A stretch of 64,000 nt of DNA from Aurantiacibacter gangjinensis (GTDB lineage: Bacteria > Pseudomonadota > Alphaproteobacteria > Sphingomonadales > Sphingomonadaceae), in contig NZ_CP018097.1 in NCBI RefSeq assembly GCF_001886695.1, forward strand, positions 1,383,001 through 1,447,000, in the 5' to 3' direction. Both the position numbers and the translations under genes were made by a program. Under the pieces are notes generated by a model that saw nothing but the letters and a program-made list of their open reading frames with translations, was not told the origin of the DNA and ran no database searches. Of this stretch, positions 51,419 through 61,226 are shown one piece after another (position 1 is the stretch's first letter; each line of letters opens with the position of its first letter).

Positions 51419-51928
51419 ATGTTCATACGTACCGATCGGCTGTTCCTGCGGCCTGCCTGGAGCGAGGATGCTGCAGCGATACTGGACGGCATTGCCGAGC
51501 GCGAAATCGTTCGCAACCTGGCCCGCGCACCGTGGCCCTACGAAATGGACGATGCGCGTGCCTTCGCAAGTATCGCACAGGACCCGCGCGTGCCGCATTT
51601 CCTCATCCATCTTCCCGATGCGGGCGTTATCGGCTCGGTCGGCTTCGGCTTGGATGGCGAGGATGTGGAGATCGGATACTGGATCGCCCGTGCCTATTGG
51701 GGGCAGGGTATTGCAACCGAAGCGGGGCGCGGCCTGCTCGCCATCGGGCGCATGCTCGGCCACACCCGCCTCGTCGCCGGCCATTTCGCGGACAATCCTG
51801 CATCGGGCGCGGTCTTGCGAAAACTGGGTTTTCGCGCCACGGGCTCGGTCGTGATGCGCCACAGCCTCGCGCGTGGAGGTGACGCTCCGCTGGTGCAGTA
51901 TGCCTGCTCTCTGACAGAGGAACGCTGA
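51419..51928 (+). CDS. GNAT family acetyltransferase (RimJ/RimL-like)
   Basis: This is a 169-aa N-acetyltransferase. It opens M-F-I-R-T-D-R-L-F-L-R-P and has the acetyl-CoA pyrophosphate loop near Y-W-G-Q-G-I-A-T-E-A, then N-P-A-S-G-A-V-L-R-K-L-G-F, as in RimJ-type proteins acting on ribosomal or other N-termini. The substrate cannot be given. Confidence 0.9.
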   Translation: MFIRTDRLFLRPAWSEDAAAILDGIAEREIVRNLARAPWPYEMDDARAFASIAQDPRVPHFLIHLPDAGVIGSVGFGLDGEDVEIGYWIARAYWGQGIATEAGRGLLAIGRMLGHTRLVAGHFADNPASGAVLRKLGFRATGSVVMRHSLARGGDAPLVQYACSLTEER

Positions 51929-52000
51929 TCTTTCGAGCTGTCGTGCGCCGCCTGATACGGGTGGCGCGCCATTTCTCTCAGAAGGCGATGCGAATAGCGC

Positions 52001-52861
52001 CTATTCGGCAGGTATGGCCGCCAGGTTGGCATCCTGAAAGGGGCTATCGTATTTGGCGATCAGCGCGCGGTCGTCATGGTCCCAAGGGTGGAAGCCGGGC
52101 CGGAAATAGCTGAGCCATGCCGGAAAGATTCGCCGCAGCAGGCCCGGTTTGCCCGTGAGATACGCGAATAGCTGCCAGCGCGCGCGCCAGCCGGTCAGCC
52201 CGTCCTGCGCCATCAGTTCCAGCGAATCGCGCACGCGGTTGCTGATAAACCGCTTGCTGGTGCGCAGCATGACGAGGCAGCGCACGAGGTATCGCTTGCG
52301 GTCCGACCAGTTGCGCGTCGCGTGCAGCCAGGTGTCGAAAGCGACGCCTTTGTGCTCGATCTCTTCCACGGCATGCCAGCGCCACAATTCCGGATCGCCA
52401 ATGCCATCGGAGGTAAGACTGTCGGGCTCGGACAGGAAACGATGCGCGATAATGGCGGTGAAATGCTCCAGCGCCATGGTGACGGCCAGCTGCACCATTG
52501 GCGGCTTTGCCAGCGCCTCGTCCACGAGGGCGGCGATGCGGGCATCGACGATGCGCGTGTCATAGCCAGCCTCGCGCGCCAGCTTGTTGAAAGCAAGGTG
52601 CTCGCGGCTGTGGTTGACTTCCTGCTGGATGAAAGCGCGGATTTCCCGCTGCAAGCGGGCAGGCGCATCGTCGCGGAAATGCTTCACCGCGGCGATGAAC
52701 ATCGCTTCGCCGCGCGGGAAAGAGGAGGACAGTGCGAGAAACCAGGCGGCGGCCACCGGATCGTGACCCTTTTGCCGCGTGGTGTCGCGACCGAAGCGAT
52801 AGTCGCGCACGGTGATAGGCACGTCGTGCGGGCTTGCTTTGCGATGGCTGTTTGCAGACAT
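52001..52861 (-). CDS. PF10118-type metal-dependent hydrolase (ferritin-like)
   Basis: This is a 286-aa, all-helical protein with metal-ligand-like motifs in consecutive helices: Q-Q-E-V-N-H-S-R-E-H, M-A-L-E-H-F-T-A and H-A-V-E-E-I-E-H-K-G-V-A-F-D. This is the family called metal-dependent hydrolase, though the E/H arrangement looks di-iron and ferritin-like. ATG 52861 is the start. It is divergent from a TetR gene, which probably controls it. Confidence 0.85.
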   Translation of the reverse strand: MSANSHRKASPHDVPITVRDYRFGRDTTRQKGHDPVAAAWFLALSSSFPRGEAMFIAAVKHFRDDAPARLQREIRAFIQQEVNHSREHLAFNKLAREAGYDTRIVDARIAALVDEALAKPPMVQLAVTMALEHFTAIIAHRFLSEPDSLTSDGIGDPELWRWHAVEEIEHKGVAFDTWLHATRNWSDRKRYLVRCLVMLRTSKRFISNRVRDSLELMAQDGLTGWRARWQLFAYLTGKPGLLRRIFPAWLSYFRPGFHPWDHDDRALIAKYDSPFQDANLAAIPAE

Positions 52862-52931
52862 GATCGCTTTCCGAATAGAACGTCCCAATAGACCGTCTTT
52901 GTCGAAGCGTATGTGAATGAAACTTACATCA

Positions 52932-52955
52932 CTGTCAATAAGGAAACCGTGACAG
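52932..52955. promoter_or_regulatory. candidate TetR operator
   Basis: CTGTCA-N12-TGACAG is an inverted repeat directly before the GTG start of the TetR gene, in the 94-nt divergent gap to the PF10118 gene. It is in the right place for auto-repression and control of the divergent gene. Confidence 0.4.
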
Positions 52956-53552
52956 GTGGCCACGAGAAAACGTCTCAGTCCCGAAGAAAGCCGCGCACAG
53001 GCGCTGGAAGCCGCGCGCCAATTGCTGATCGAGGCGGGGCCGCAGGCTGTCACGTTGAAAGCCGTGGCCGGGCGCATCGGGCGCACTCATGCAAATCTGC
53101 TGCATCATTTCGGTAGCGCCGCGGGCCTGCAGAAAGAGCTGGGCAAGCACCTCGGCCAGACCGTGTGCGATACCATCGCCGATGCCGTGCGCGCAACGCG
53201 GGCGGGAATCGGCAGCGTACGCGAAGTGGTGGACCTGACATTCGATGCTTTCGGCCCCGAAGGCGGCGGCGCGCTGGCGAGCTGGATGCTCGCCTCGGGC
53301 AATGAGGATGCGCTCGATCCCATCGTGGAAGCGGTGCACCGCGTGGTGCACGATCTTGCGCCTGAAGAGGCCGCGCATGGCGACAATCCGCGCATGCACG
53401 AAACCACGTTTACGCTTGTGCTGCTGGCCATGGGCGATGCCCTGCTGGGCGAGCAGCTGGCCGATTCGCTACAAGTGCGCCGCTCCGTTGCGCGCGACCG
53501 GGCCGAGGCGATGATGCGCGCAGCCTTTGAGGCGCACGGCTTCGCGGTTTAA
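52956..53552 (+). CDS. TetR family regulator
   Basis: This is a 198-aa regulator with an N-terminal HTH (A-R-Q-L-L-I-E-A-G-P-Q-A-V-T-L-K-A-V-A-G-R-I-G-R-T-H-A-N-L) at about 18-60, then an all-helical ligand domain. It starts at GTG 52956. Divergent orientation with the ferritin-like hydrolase suggests it as its target. Its last four bases overlap the convergent ygfZ gene. Confidence 0.88.
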   Translation: MATRKRLSPEESRAQALEAARQLLIEAGPQAVTLKAVAGRIGRTHANLLHHFGSAAGLQKELGKHLGQTVCDTIADAVRATRAGIGSVREVVDLTFDAFGPEGGGALASWMLASGNEDALDPIVEAVHRVVHDLAPEEAAHGDNPRMHETTFTLVLLAMGDALLGEQLADSLQVRRSVARDRAEAMMRAAFEAHGFAV

Positions 53553-54325
53553 CCGCTCTCGGAAAGGTCCAGCCAGTCCGGCGCGAGCTCGTCCGGAATA
53601 TCCGCCACGCGCAGGTGATCGATGGCCAGGCCGAGATCGTCATGCGCAGCCTTGCGGCGCTTTTCTTCCGATCGGTCCATTGGCACGACGATGAGCCGGC
53701 GATTGACCTTCTGCCGCCAATTCATCCGCGCCGTATTCTCCTGCCCGATATAGCACCCTTTGGTGAAGCTGACGCCGTTCAGCTCCACCGCATTGGTTTC
53801 CAGCCAGAGGATGTCGCCCAGCTCGTTGCGCCCCTCAGGCACGCCGAGCGAAAGACGATGCGCGCGGTAGGCATCGTCGATGGAGATGTCGTCTGACTGG
53901 GGAATGTCGATCCAACGATGCCCTAAGTCCTTCAGGCGGGGGTCTAGAGATACAAGCGTTGCGGGCGTCAAAGGCACCCATCTGTTCGGCAAATATCCGT
54001 TTGGTAACGCCTCCCGACTCCAAAAAACGCAACGCCTTTCGTCCACGCCGATATCGATGGCGCGGCGCAGACGGTAGAGCGAGAGGCGCTTGGCCAGCTC
54101 CTCCGCCAGCTCGGCCTCGCAATCCAGCAGCACGTCGCGGCCGTCATGCCACACCAGCATGTCGAACATGGTCTTGCCCTGCGCCGTCAGCAACGCGGCA
54201 TAGAAGGGTGTCTCGCCCGCCACATCGTTGGTCAGCAGGCCTTGCAGGAAGGCGGCGGCATCCTCTTGTTCGTCGCGGGGAGATACGCGAACCACGGCGC
54301 GATTGGTGAGTTGTCCTGAAACCAT
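53549..54325 (-). CDS. YgfZ/GcvT-like folate-binding Fe-S maturation protein
   Basis: This is a 258-aa protein with the diagnostic K-G-C-Y-I-G-Q-E-N-T-A-R and a GcvT-like fold that binds tetrahydrofolate. It supports assembly or repair of certain Fe-S enzymes. ATG 54325 (M-V-S-G-Q-L-T) gives the expected N-terminus. An in-frame ATG at 54364 would share the palindrome acatgt with the divergent patatin start. Confidence 0.9.
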   Translation of the reverse strand: MVSGQLTNRAVVRVSPRDEQEDAAAFLQGLLTNDVAGETPFYAALLTAQGKTMFDMLVWHDGRDVLLDCEAELAEELAKRLSLYRLRRAIDIGVDERRCVFWSREALPNGYLPNRWVPLTPATLVSLDPRLKDLGHRWIDIPQSDDISIDDAYRAHRLSLGVPEGRNELGDILWLETNAVELNGVSFTKGCYIGQENTARMNWRQKVNRRLIVVPMDRSEEKRRKAAHDDLGLAIDHLRVADIPDELAPDWLDLSESG

Positions 54326-54362
54326 GGGTGACAGATAGTCACCGCCGCCCGTAAGGAAAGAC

Positions 54363-55205
54363 ATGTCAGACGATTGGGCACCGCCCTTCCACTTCGAGCA
54401 GCTGGTTTTCGCAGGCGGCGGCATTCGCTGTTTCTGGCATGGCGGCTTTCTGGCCGTGGCGGGCAATGCGCTGCAAATGCAACCGAAACGCATCAGCTGC
54501 GTATCGGGCGGTGCGCTGTCTTCCGCTGCATGGATCGCACGGCGCGACCATAAGCTACGCCGCGTGATGGGCGAAGCCTTTGCGGGCAACGATTCGAATG
54601 TCGATGCCGATAAATCCAACTTCACGCCGCATCAGGAGATGTACCGGGCGGTGGTGGAGGAAACGCTCGATGCCGAAGCGATAGACGCTATTGCAGACGG
54701 TCCGGATTTTCAGGTCGTGCTGGGTCTGCCGCCGCAATGGGTGCCGCCGCGCATCTATGTGATGCTGTCGGGCGCGGCCTATTTTGCCGAGAAGAAGGTC
54801 CACTCTCATCCACATCTGCGCTGGCCGCGCGCTGTCGGGCTGCAACCCTTGCGCGTCGATGCGCGGCAGGCGGCGCGCGACGGCACGCTGGTGGATCTGA
54901 TCTGCGCAGCGGCCACGATCCCGCCGGTGTTCGATGTTCCTGAATGGAACGGCAAGCGTGTGCTGGATGGCGGCATGTGTGACAAGGCGCCGCCGCCAGA
55001 GCCCGATGAAGGCCGCACGCTCTTCCTGATGACCAGCCTATATGACGACCTGCCGCAGAACGATCGACGCTTCTACATTCAGCCCAGCGAAGAAGTGCCT
55101 GCAGACAAGATCGATTTCAGCGAACGGTCCAAGGTCGATGAGACTTGGGACCAGGGCGAGCGCGACGCGCGAAGCTGGCTGGAAAGGCGCGGGCTGGCGG
55201 GCTAG
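54363..55205 (+). CDS. patatin-like phospholipase
   Basis: This is a 280-aa lipid acyl hydrolase. The oxyanion motif G-G-G-I-R-C is at 18-23, the nucleophile Ser48 in V-S-G-G-A-L (one residue off the usual G-x-S-x-G), and the Asp is in L-D-G-G-M. There is no signal peptide. The ATG is preceded by AAGGAAAG. The substrate is unknown. Confidence 0.87.
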   Translation: MSDDWAPPFHFEQLVFAGGGIRCFWHGGFLAVAGNALQMQPKRISCVSGGALSSAAWIARRDHKLRRVMGEAFAGNDSNVDADKSNFTPHQEMYRAVVEETLDAEAIDAIADGPDFQVVLGLPPQWVPPRIYVMLSGAAYFAEKKVHSHPHLRWPRAVGLQPLRVDARQAARDGTLVDLICAAATIPPVFDVPEWNGKRVLDGGMCDKAPPPEPDEGRTLFLMTSLYDDLPQNDRRFYIQPSEEVPADKIDFSERSKVDETWDQGERDARSWLERRGLAG

Positions 55206-55215
55206 GGCGCTCGGC

Positions 55216-56253
55216 ATGAGCGAATCCATCACCATCCGCCGCCCTGATGACTGGCATGTCCACCTGCGTGACGGGGCCATGCTGGAAGCGGTCGTGCCTT
55301 ACACCGCGCGCCAGTTCGCCCGTGCGATCGTGATGCCCAATCTCACCCCGCCCGTCACGACGGTGGCTGCGGCGCAGGCCTATCGCGAGCGGATCAGGGC
55401 GGCCGTGCCCGACGGTATGACCTTCGAACCGCTGATGACATGCTACCTCACCGACAACACCGACCCGGAAGAATTGCGGCGCGGCTTCGAGCAGGGCGTG
55501 TTTACCGCGGCCAAGCTCTATCCCGCAGGCGCGACGACCAATTCCGATAGCGGCGTGACCGATGTCACGAATATTCGCCAGGCCCTGGAGGCGATGGCCG
55601 GGATCGGCATGCCGCTATGCGTGCATGGCGAAGTGACGAGCGACGACATCGATATTTTCGACCGCGAGGCCGTGTTCATCGAGCACATCCTCGCGCCGCT
55701 GCTGGACGATCTGCCGCAGCTCAAGGTGATATTCGAGCATATCACCACCAGCGAAGCGGTGGCTTTCGTCGAGCGCGCGGGAGAGCGCGTCGCTGCCACG
55801 ATCACGCCGCAGCACCTGCATATCAACCGCAATGCCATGCTGGTGGGCGGCATACGTCCGCATGCCTATTGCTTGCCCGTCGCCAAGCGCGAGGCGCACC
55901 GGCTGGAACTGCGCCGCGCCGCGACGAGCGGATCGCCCAAATTCTTCCTCGGCACCGATAGCGCCCCGCATGAGCGCCACGCCAAGGAAAGCGCCTGCGG
56001 CTGCGCGGGCATTTTCAACGCGCCCTTCGCGCTGGAGAGCTACCTCGCGGTGTTCGAGGAAGAGGGCGCTCTGGAGCATTTCGAGGGCTTCGCCTCGCTC
56101 CACGGTCCCGCTTTCTACAATCTGCCGGTGAATGAAGAGACCGTGACGCTGGAACGGCGCGCCCATGATGTGATGGACCGGATCGAGATCGCCGACACAG
56201 AGCTGGTGCCTTTCCACGCGGGGCAATCGCTCGATTGGCGTTTTGCCGGTTAG
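55216..56253 (+). CDS. pyrC: dihydroorotase (class II)
   Basis: This is a 345-aa dinuclear zinc amidohydrolase closing the dihydroorotate ring. Metal ligands: D-D-W-H-V-H-L-R near the start, the carboxylated Lys in [23 protein letters not shown], and G-T-D-S-A-P-H. The sequence resembles E. coli PyrC. It starts 10 nt after the patatin gene and is convergent with rarD (4-nt overlap). Confidence 0.96.
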   Translation: MSESITIRRPDDWHVHLRDGAMLEAVVPYTARQFARAIVMPNLTPPVTTVAAAQAYRERIRAAVPDGMTFEPLMTCYLTDNTDPEELRRGFEQGVFTAAKLYPAGATTNSDSGVTDVTNIRQALEAMAGIGMPLCVHGEVTSDDIDIFDREAVFIEHILAPLLDDLPQLKVIFEHITTSEAVAFVERAGERVAATITPQHLHINRNAMLVGGIRPHAYCLPVAKREAHRLELRRAATSGSPKFFLGTDSAPHERHAKESACGCAGIFNAPFALESYLAVFEEEGALEHFEGFASLHGPAFYNLPVNEETVTLERRAHDVMDRIEIADTELVPFHAGQSLDWRFAG

Positions 56254-57143
56254 GCCGGTTTGCGCCGCGCATTGCGGATCATGTCCCAGCTGAACAGCGC
56301 GATGCCTGCCCAGATCAGGATGAAGCAGACCAGCTGCACCCTCTGCAATTCCTCGCCGAACACGGTGAGGCCGAGCACGAAAATCATGCTGGGCGCGAGG
56401 AATTGCAGCACGCCCGACACCGTATAGGGCAGGTTGCGCGCGGCATTGGCGAAGAGCAACAGCGGCGTGGCGGTCACGAAGCCTGCGCCGATAATCGCCA
56501 GCGTTTCGACCGTGTCGCGCCCGAAGGCGACGCCATCGGTTGCCGCGACCCAGCCGAGATAGCCTGCGACCAGCGGCAGCAGGATGGTCGCCTCGATCGT
56601 CAACCCGGTCAACGGACCGGCGGCGACCGTCTTTCGCAGCAAACCGTAAAAGCCGAAAGTCAGCGCAAGGCTGAGTGAGACCCAAAGGGTGGTGAGTGCA
56701 CCGGTCGACAGCACGCCCACGCCGATGCCTGCCAGCACGACGGCCACGGTCTGTGCGCGCGATAGCCGCTCTTTCAGAAAGACCAGCCCCATTACCATCA
56801 TCAGCAGCGGCAGGATGTAATAGCCGAGGCTGGCGGCGTAGATGTAGTTCTCCTGGATCGCCCAGATATAGATCCACCAGTTCAGCCCGATCAGCGCCGA
56901 TGTGGCGAAAAGCGTCACCATCGCCTTGCCGTTGGACAGGATGGCGCGCAGCTCTGCCGACTGCTTCAGCATGGCAACCAGCGCGAGGCAGATCGGCAGG
57001 GTGAAAAGCGTACGCCACGCCACGAATTCCAGCGGCGGCACATCGTCGACCAGGATCAGGTAGAGCGGCAGCGTGCCCCAGATCGCATGGGTCGCTAGGC
57101 CGCAGGCAAGCGCTTGGCGCGTCGTAAGGGTGCGGGTGGGCAT
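56250..57143 (-). CDS. rarD: RarD/EamA family permease
   Basis: This is a 297-aa inner-membrane protein with ten predicted helices in two EamA repeats, typical of the RarD branch ([10 protein letters not shown] near 87, Y-Y-I-L-P-L-L-M-M). The ATG at 57143 gives the charged start M-P-T-R-T. The transported compound is not established. Confidence 0.88.
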   Translation of the reverse strand: MPTRTLTTRQALACGLATHAIWGTLPLYLILVDDVPPLEFVAWRTLFTLPICLALVAMLKQSAELRAILSNGKAMVTLFATSALIGLNWWIYIWAIQENYIYAASLGYYILPLLMMVMGLVFLKERLSRAQTVAVVLAGIGVGVLSTGALTTLWVSLSLALTFGFYGLLRKTVAAGPLTGLTIEATILLPLVAGYLGWVAATDGVAFGRDTVETLAIIGAGFVTATPLLLFANAARNLPYTVSGVLQFLAPSMIFVLGLTVFGEELQRVQLVCFILIWAGIALFSWDMIRNARRKPA

Positions 57144-57332
57144 TGTGTGCGGGCGACAGCGGCTCAATGAATGACAGGCAGCAAGCATAGTTGCTGCGCG
57201 TTCAGGAATGCCGCGCTATAAGCTCCTCACGCTTGAAACATAGCGTATTCTTGAATTTACGAGATCGGTGCCATCTTCCCTGTTGGATGCACCGGATGCG
57301 CGGCTCTCTGGGTCGTGTTATGGGGGTCGCGC

Positions 57333-57366
57333 CAAGGCGTCCGGACTTAGCGGTTCGGACGCCTTG
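57333..57366 (-). terminator. hairpin after astD
   Basis: AAGGCGTCCG and CGGACGCCTT form an exact 10-bp stem with a 12-nt loop, 14 nt beyond the astD stop on the minus strand. No T-run follows, so it may be a Rho-aided or weak terminator. Confidence 0.5.
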
Positions 57367-57379
57367 AACTTCTATGGCC

Positions 57380-58825
57380 CTAGCGATCCTTGAACCCGAC
57401 GCCCACGCTGGCGCGCGGCTGCTCCAATTCCGTGCTGGTGACGGGGTAGGCGCAGTAATCCGCTGCGTAGAAAGCGGCTGGGCGATGATTGCCGGAGAGG
57501 CCGATGCCGCCGAACGGCGCGGCGCTGCTGGCGCCATTGGTCGGGCGGTTCCAGTTGACGATGCCTGCGCGGATATTCGCCCAGAAGCGGTTATACTGCT
57601 TGGGATCGCCGCCGATCAGCGAGGCAGACAGGCCGAAGCGCGTATTGTTCGCCTCTGCGATGGCGGCATCGAAGTCGTCCACCCGCACCACCTGCAGGAT
57701 CGGCCCGAAGAGCTCCACATCGGGGCGCTCTGCCATATTGGTCGTGTCGATGATGGAGGGCGAGAGGAAAGGCAGGTCGCCATGCGGGCGGCGCAAATGC
57801 TTGATCGCCTTGCCGCCATTGGAAAGCAGATACAGGAAGCTCTCGGTCAGCTGGTCGGCGGTCTGGTTGTCGATTACCGGGCCCATGAAGGGCGCAGGGT
57901 CGGCAAAGGGCTCGTCCACCAGCAGGCGGTCCGTCAGCTTGGTCACCGCTTCCAGCGCCGCATCGTACATGCTGGATTTCACGATCAGGCGGCGACCCGC
58001 GGTGCAGCGCTGGCCCGCGGTGGTGAAGGCCGACTGGATGATGAGCGCGGCGGCATCCTCCAGCTTGGGCGTATCCCACAGCACGATGGGGTTGTTGCCG
58101 CCCATTTCCAGCGCGACCATCTTGCCCGGATTGCTGGCGAGCTTGCGGTTGATGGCGATGCCGACCTGCGCACTCCCGGTAAACAGCACGCCGTCCACAT
58201 CCGCATGGGCGACCAGCGCCTTGCCTTCGTCAGGCCCGCCGATCAGGCACTGCACCACATCCTGCGGGATGCCGGCCTTGTGGAAGAAGCTCAGCAGCCT
58301 CTCGCCGACGGCGGGCGTCTTCTCGGAAGGCTTCAGGATGATCGCATTGCCCGCAATCAGCGCGGGCACGATGTGGCCATTGGGCAGGTGCGCGGGGAAA
58401 TTGTAGGGGCCGAGAACGGCCATTACGCCATGCGGTTTGTGGCGCAATGCGGCAGAGCCTTGCAGCGCGCTGTCGAGCTTGCGCTGGCCGGTGCGCTCCG
58501 CATAGGCGGTGATGCTGATGTCGACTTTGGCCATCACGGCCTCGACCTCGGTGCGCGCTTCCCATAGCGGCTTGCCCGTCTCGCGCGAGATCAGCTGCGC
58601 GAACTCGTCCTGCTCGGCCCTCACTTCATTGACGAAACGGCGCACCAGCTCGATGCGCTTGGCCAGCGGTTCGGCGGCCCAGCCGGGCCAGGCCTTGCGC
58701 GCCCGGGCGACGTATTCATCGACGTTTCCATGCCGCTGGCGCCACAATTCCGCGCCCGTTGCAGGTTCGTAGGAGATGAGTTCGGCTGTGTCTGACAAGG
58801 CGTCCCGATCCGCGTTAATGTTCAT
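57380..58825 (-). CDS. astD: N-succinylglutamate 5-semialdehyde dehydrogenase
   Basis: This is a 481-aa NAD(P) aldehyde dehydrogenase of the arginine succinyltransferase route. It contains Y-N-F-P-A-H-L-P-N-G-H, F-T-G-S-A-Q-V-G, L-E-M-G-G-N-N-P and the catalytic Cys in G-Q-R-C-T-A-G-R. Length matches AstD. astA, astB and astC are not adjacent, so the gene is separated from its pathway here. Confidence 0.92.
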   Translation of the reverse strand: MNINADRDALSDTAELISYEPATGAELWRQRHGNVDEYVARARKAWPGWAAEPLAKRIELVRRFVNEVRAEQDEFAQLISRETGKPLWEARTEVEAVMAKVDISITAYAERTGQRKLDSALQGSAALRHKPHGVMAVLGPYNFPAHLPNGHIVPALIAGNAIILKPSEKTPAVGERLLSFFHKAGIPQDVVQCLIGGPDEGKALVAHADVDGVLFTGSAQVGIAINRKLASNPGKMVALEMGGNNPIVLWDTPKLEDAAALIIQSAFTTAGQRCTAGRRLIVKSSMYDAALEAVTKLTDRLLVDEPFADPAPFMGPVIDNQTADQLTESFLYLLSNGGKAIKHLRRPHGDLPFLSPSIIDTTNMAERPDVELFGPILQVVRVDDFDAAIAEANNTRFGLSASLIGGDPKQYNRFWANIRAGIVNWNRPTNGASSAAPFGGIGLSGNHRPAAFYAADYCAYPVTSTELEQPRASVGVGFKDR

Positions 58826-58884
58826 TTTGAGCGCTACTTAGTGGCTCTAGTCCCGCAGCGCAAAGCGATGGCTAAATCTTGTGG

Positions 58885-60279
58885 TTAAGTTGCCGGAAAG
58901 ACGGGCGGCTCGCCCAGTGCATCGCCCAAGCGGCGAAGCCTTGCGACCTTGTCGTAAAGCGGCTCCCAGTCATCGCGCTGGTCGATGGCGGACCAGATGG
59001 TTTCCACCTCGTCGATCAGCATGGATTCGGCGTGCCCTTCCGCCCAGTAATCGTGGCTGCTGCCCGTCGGTGCATAACCTCCCAGCGCTTCTGCCAGATT
59101 GCCCTCCGCCGCGCGCCCGCCGCGGTGCCGGTAGAAGAATTCGTCCGGCCCGATGCGCTGGCTGGTCATGGTCCGCTCTGCCGCATTGATGAGCGCCACG
59201 TCGCGCTCCTGCCCCTGCTGCTCGACGCCCAGCCGCCAGCAAAAGTGCCGCGCCATGGCCTGCTCGTAGAGGTCGGGAAAACGCTCCAGCGCAGCGATCA
59301 GCGGCGGGGCCTCAACCAGCGGGCGAAGGGCGATGGCGAACTGGCCGAGGTTCCAGCGGATCGCCTCTGGCTGGCGGCCGAAGGCGTATAACCCCTGATG
59401 GTCGAAATAGGCGGCGGTGAAGCCGGGCTGCCATTGCGGCAGCCAGCGCCACGGCCCGTAATCGAAGCTCTCGCCGGTGATGTTCATATTGTCGGTATTG
59501 AGCACGCCGTGGACGAAGCCTGCGACCATGTAGCTGGCGGCAAGCTCGGCAAGGCGCTCCGTCACCTGATGCATCAATTGCACGGCAGGCTCATCACGCC
59601 CCGGCGCATCTTCCGGCGGCGGAGGACCGGGATAGACGCGCAGCGCATACTCGACCAACCGCGCAAGCTCGGCCTCCTGCTCCAGCGCCATGAGCCGCTG
59701 GAAACTGCCGATGCGGATATGGCCATGGCTGAGGCGCACCATCACGGCGGATCGGGTGGGGGAAGGCTCGTCCCCGCGCTCCAGCGCTTCGCCCGTTTCG
59801 ATCACGGACAGCGTCTTGCTGGTATTCACACCCAAGGCTTCCAGCATCTCGGTGGCGAGGATCTCGCGCACCGCGCCTTTCAGCGTCAGCCGCCCGTCGC
59901 CCGCGCGGCTCCAAGGCGTCGTGCCGCTTCCTTTGGTGCCGCAATCGAGCAGGCGGCCATCGCCATCCCGCATCTGCGCAAACAGGAAACCCCGCCCGTC
60001 GCCGAGGTCCGGGTTGTACACGCGGAACTGGTGGCCATGATAGCGCAGCGCCAACGGCTGCGGCAGGTTGTCGGGCAGAGGTGCGAAGCGCCCGAAATGG
60101 CGCACCCAGTCATCATCGCCCAGCATGTCGAGGCCGACGGTCTTGTCCCACCGGTCATTGCGAAAGCGCAACCGCGTCTCGGGGAAGTCTGCCGCTTCCA
60201 CCGGATCGGCGAGGAAATCGGTCACCGCCTCGATCTGCGGATCGGGCGTGTATTCATGGGATTGCGGTTCGGCGCGCAT
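58885..60279 (-). CDS. selO: SelO/YdiU-type protein AMPylase
   Basis: This is a 464-aa pseudokinase-fold enzyme that transfers AMP to proteins. It shows R-Y-H-G-H-Q-F-R-V-Y-N-P, L-K-G-A-V-R-E-I-L-A-T-E-M near 130, G-F-V-H-G-V-L-N-T-D-N-M-N (active Asp/Asn), and F-D-Y-G-P-W. No selenocysteine or terminal Cys is seen at the C-terminus. ATG 60279 is chosen; a start at 60339 would run to within 9 nt of the divergent gene. Confidence 0.92.
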   Translation of the reverse strand: MRAEPQSHEYTPDPQIEAVTDFLADPVEAADFPETRLRFRNDRWDKTVGLDMLGDDDWVRHFGRFAPLPDNLPQPLALRYHGHQFRVYNPDLGDGRGFLFAQMRDGDGRLLDCGTKGSGTTPWSRAGDGRLTLKGAVREILATEMLEALGVNTSKTLSVIETGEALERGDEPSPTRSAVMVRLSHGHIRIGSFQRLMALEQEAELARLVEYALRVYPGPPPPEDAPGRDEPAVQLMHQVTERLAELAASYMVAGFVHGVLNTDNMNITGESFDYGPWRWLPQWQPGFTAAYFDHQGLYAFGRQPEAIRWNLGQFAIALRPLVEAPPLIAALERFPDLYEQAMARHFCWRLGVEQQGQERDVALINAAERTMTSQRIGPDEFFYRHRGGRAAEGNLAEALGGYAPTGSSHDYWAEGHAESMLIDEVETIWSAIDQRDDWEPLYDKVARLRRLGDALGEPPVFPAT

Positions 60280-60347
60280 ATAGCCATTAGTGGCCCCTCC
60301 ACCGGCCCGCTTCAAGGCGGGCATAGGGCCAAGGGGCATACCGGATC

Positions 60348-61226
60348 TTGAGCGACGCAGCTTTTACTGACGGATACTGGCAGAGCGATGACGGGCTGCG
60401 CCTGCATTATCGCGATTATGCAGGGCGAGACGACCGTCCGCCCATCCTGTGCATCCCCGGCCTCACCCGCAATGCCCGCGATTTCGAGCCTGTGGCGGAG
60501 GCCTTTGCCGGCGAATGGCGCGTGATATGCGTGGACCTCCGGGGCCGGGGCGAGAGCGATTATGCCAAGGATTCGGCCAGCTACACCCCAACGCAATATG
60601 TGCAGGACATTATCGCCTTGCTGGATCAGGCGCAGCTCGACAGGGTGGTGGCTCTTGGCACGTCGCTTGGCGGCATCGTCACCATGCTGCTTTCCATGAG
60701 CCATGCAGACCGCCTGGCGGGCGCGATCATCAACGATATCGGTCCGCATATCGACGATGCGGGCCTTTCGCGCATTATGGATTATGTCGGGCAGGGCCGG
60801 TCCTATCCCACGTGGATGCATGCCGCATGGGCGATGAAGGAAAGCTCTGCCGATATCTATCCGGACTATCAAACGGCGGACTGGCTGGGCTTTGCCAAGA
60901 AAGTGATGTGCGTATCGGGCAGCGGGCGCATCACGCTGGATTACGACATGAAAATCGCAGAGCCCTTCGCTGCGCCGCCACCGCAGCCTTCGGTCGATAT
61001 GTGGGCCGCGCTCAAATCGCTAGAAGGCCGTCCGCTGCTGGCGCTGCGCGGGGAGCTGTCCGATATCCTGTCGGACGTTACCTTCCACCGGATGGAGCGC
61101 GAGGTCGAGGGGCTGGAAACCGTGACCGTGCCGGGCGTCGGCCACGCACCCACGCTGGAAGAACCGGTCGCGCTTGAAGCCATTGCGCGCCTGCTGGGCA
61201 AGGTCAGCGGGAAGGTTGCCGCATGA
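60348..61226 (+). CDS. alpha/beta hydrolase
   Basis: This is a 292-aa hydrolase with P-G-L-T-R-N (oxyanion side), G-T-S-L-G-G (nucleophile Ser), Asp in the segment L-R-G-E-L-S-D, and His in G-V-G-H-A-P. No signal peptide. The start is TTG 60348 behind AAGGGG. It is coupled to the following glycosyltransferase gene (ATGA). The substrate is unknown. Confidence 0.88.
   Translation: MSDAAFTDGYWQSDDGLRLHYRDYAGRDDRPPILCIPGLTRNARDFEPVAEAFAGEWRVICVDLRGRGESDYAKDSASYTPTQYVQDIIALLDQAQLDRVVALGTSLGGIVTMLLSMSHADRLAGAIINDIGPHIDDAGLSRIMDYVGQGRSYPTWMHAAWAMKESSADIYPDYQTADWLGFAKKVMCVSGSGRITLDYDMKIAEPFAAPPPQPSVDMWAALKSLEGRPLLALRGELSDILSDVTFHRMEREVEGLETVTVPGVGHAPTLEEPVALEAIARLLGKVSGKVAA

Noticed and set aside
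57374-58567. 397-codon plus-strand open frame
   Set aside because: It is antisense to astD, whose catalytic motifs are intact.
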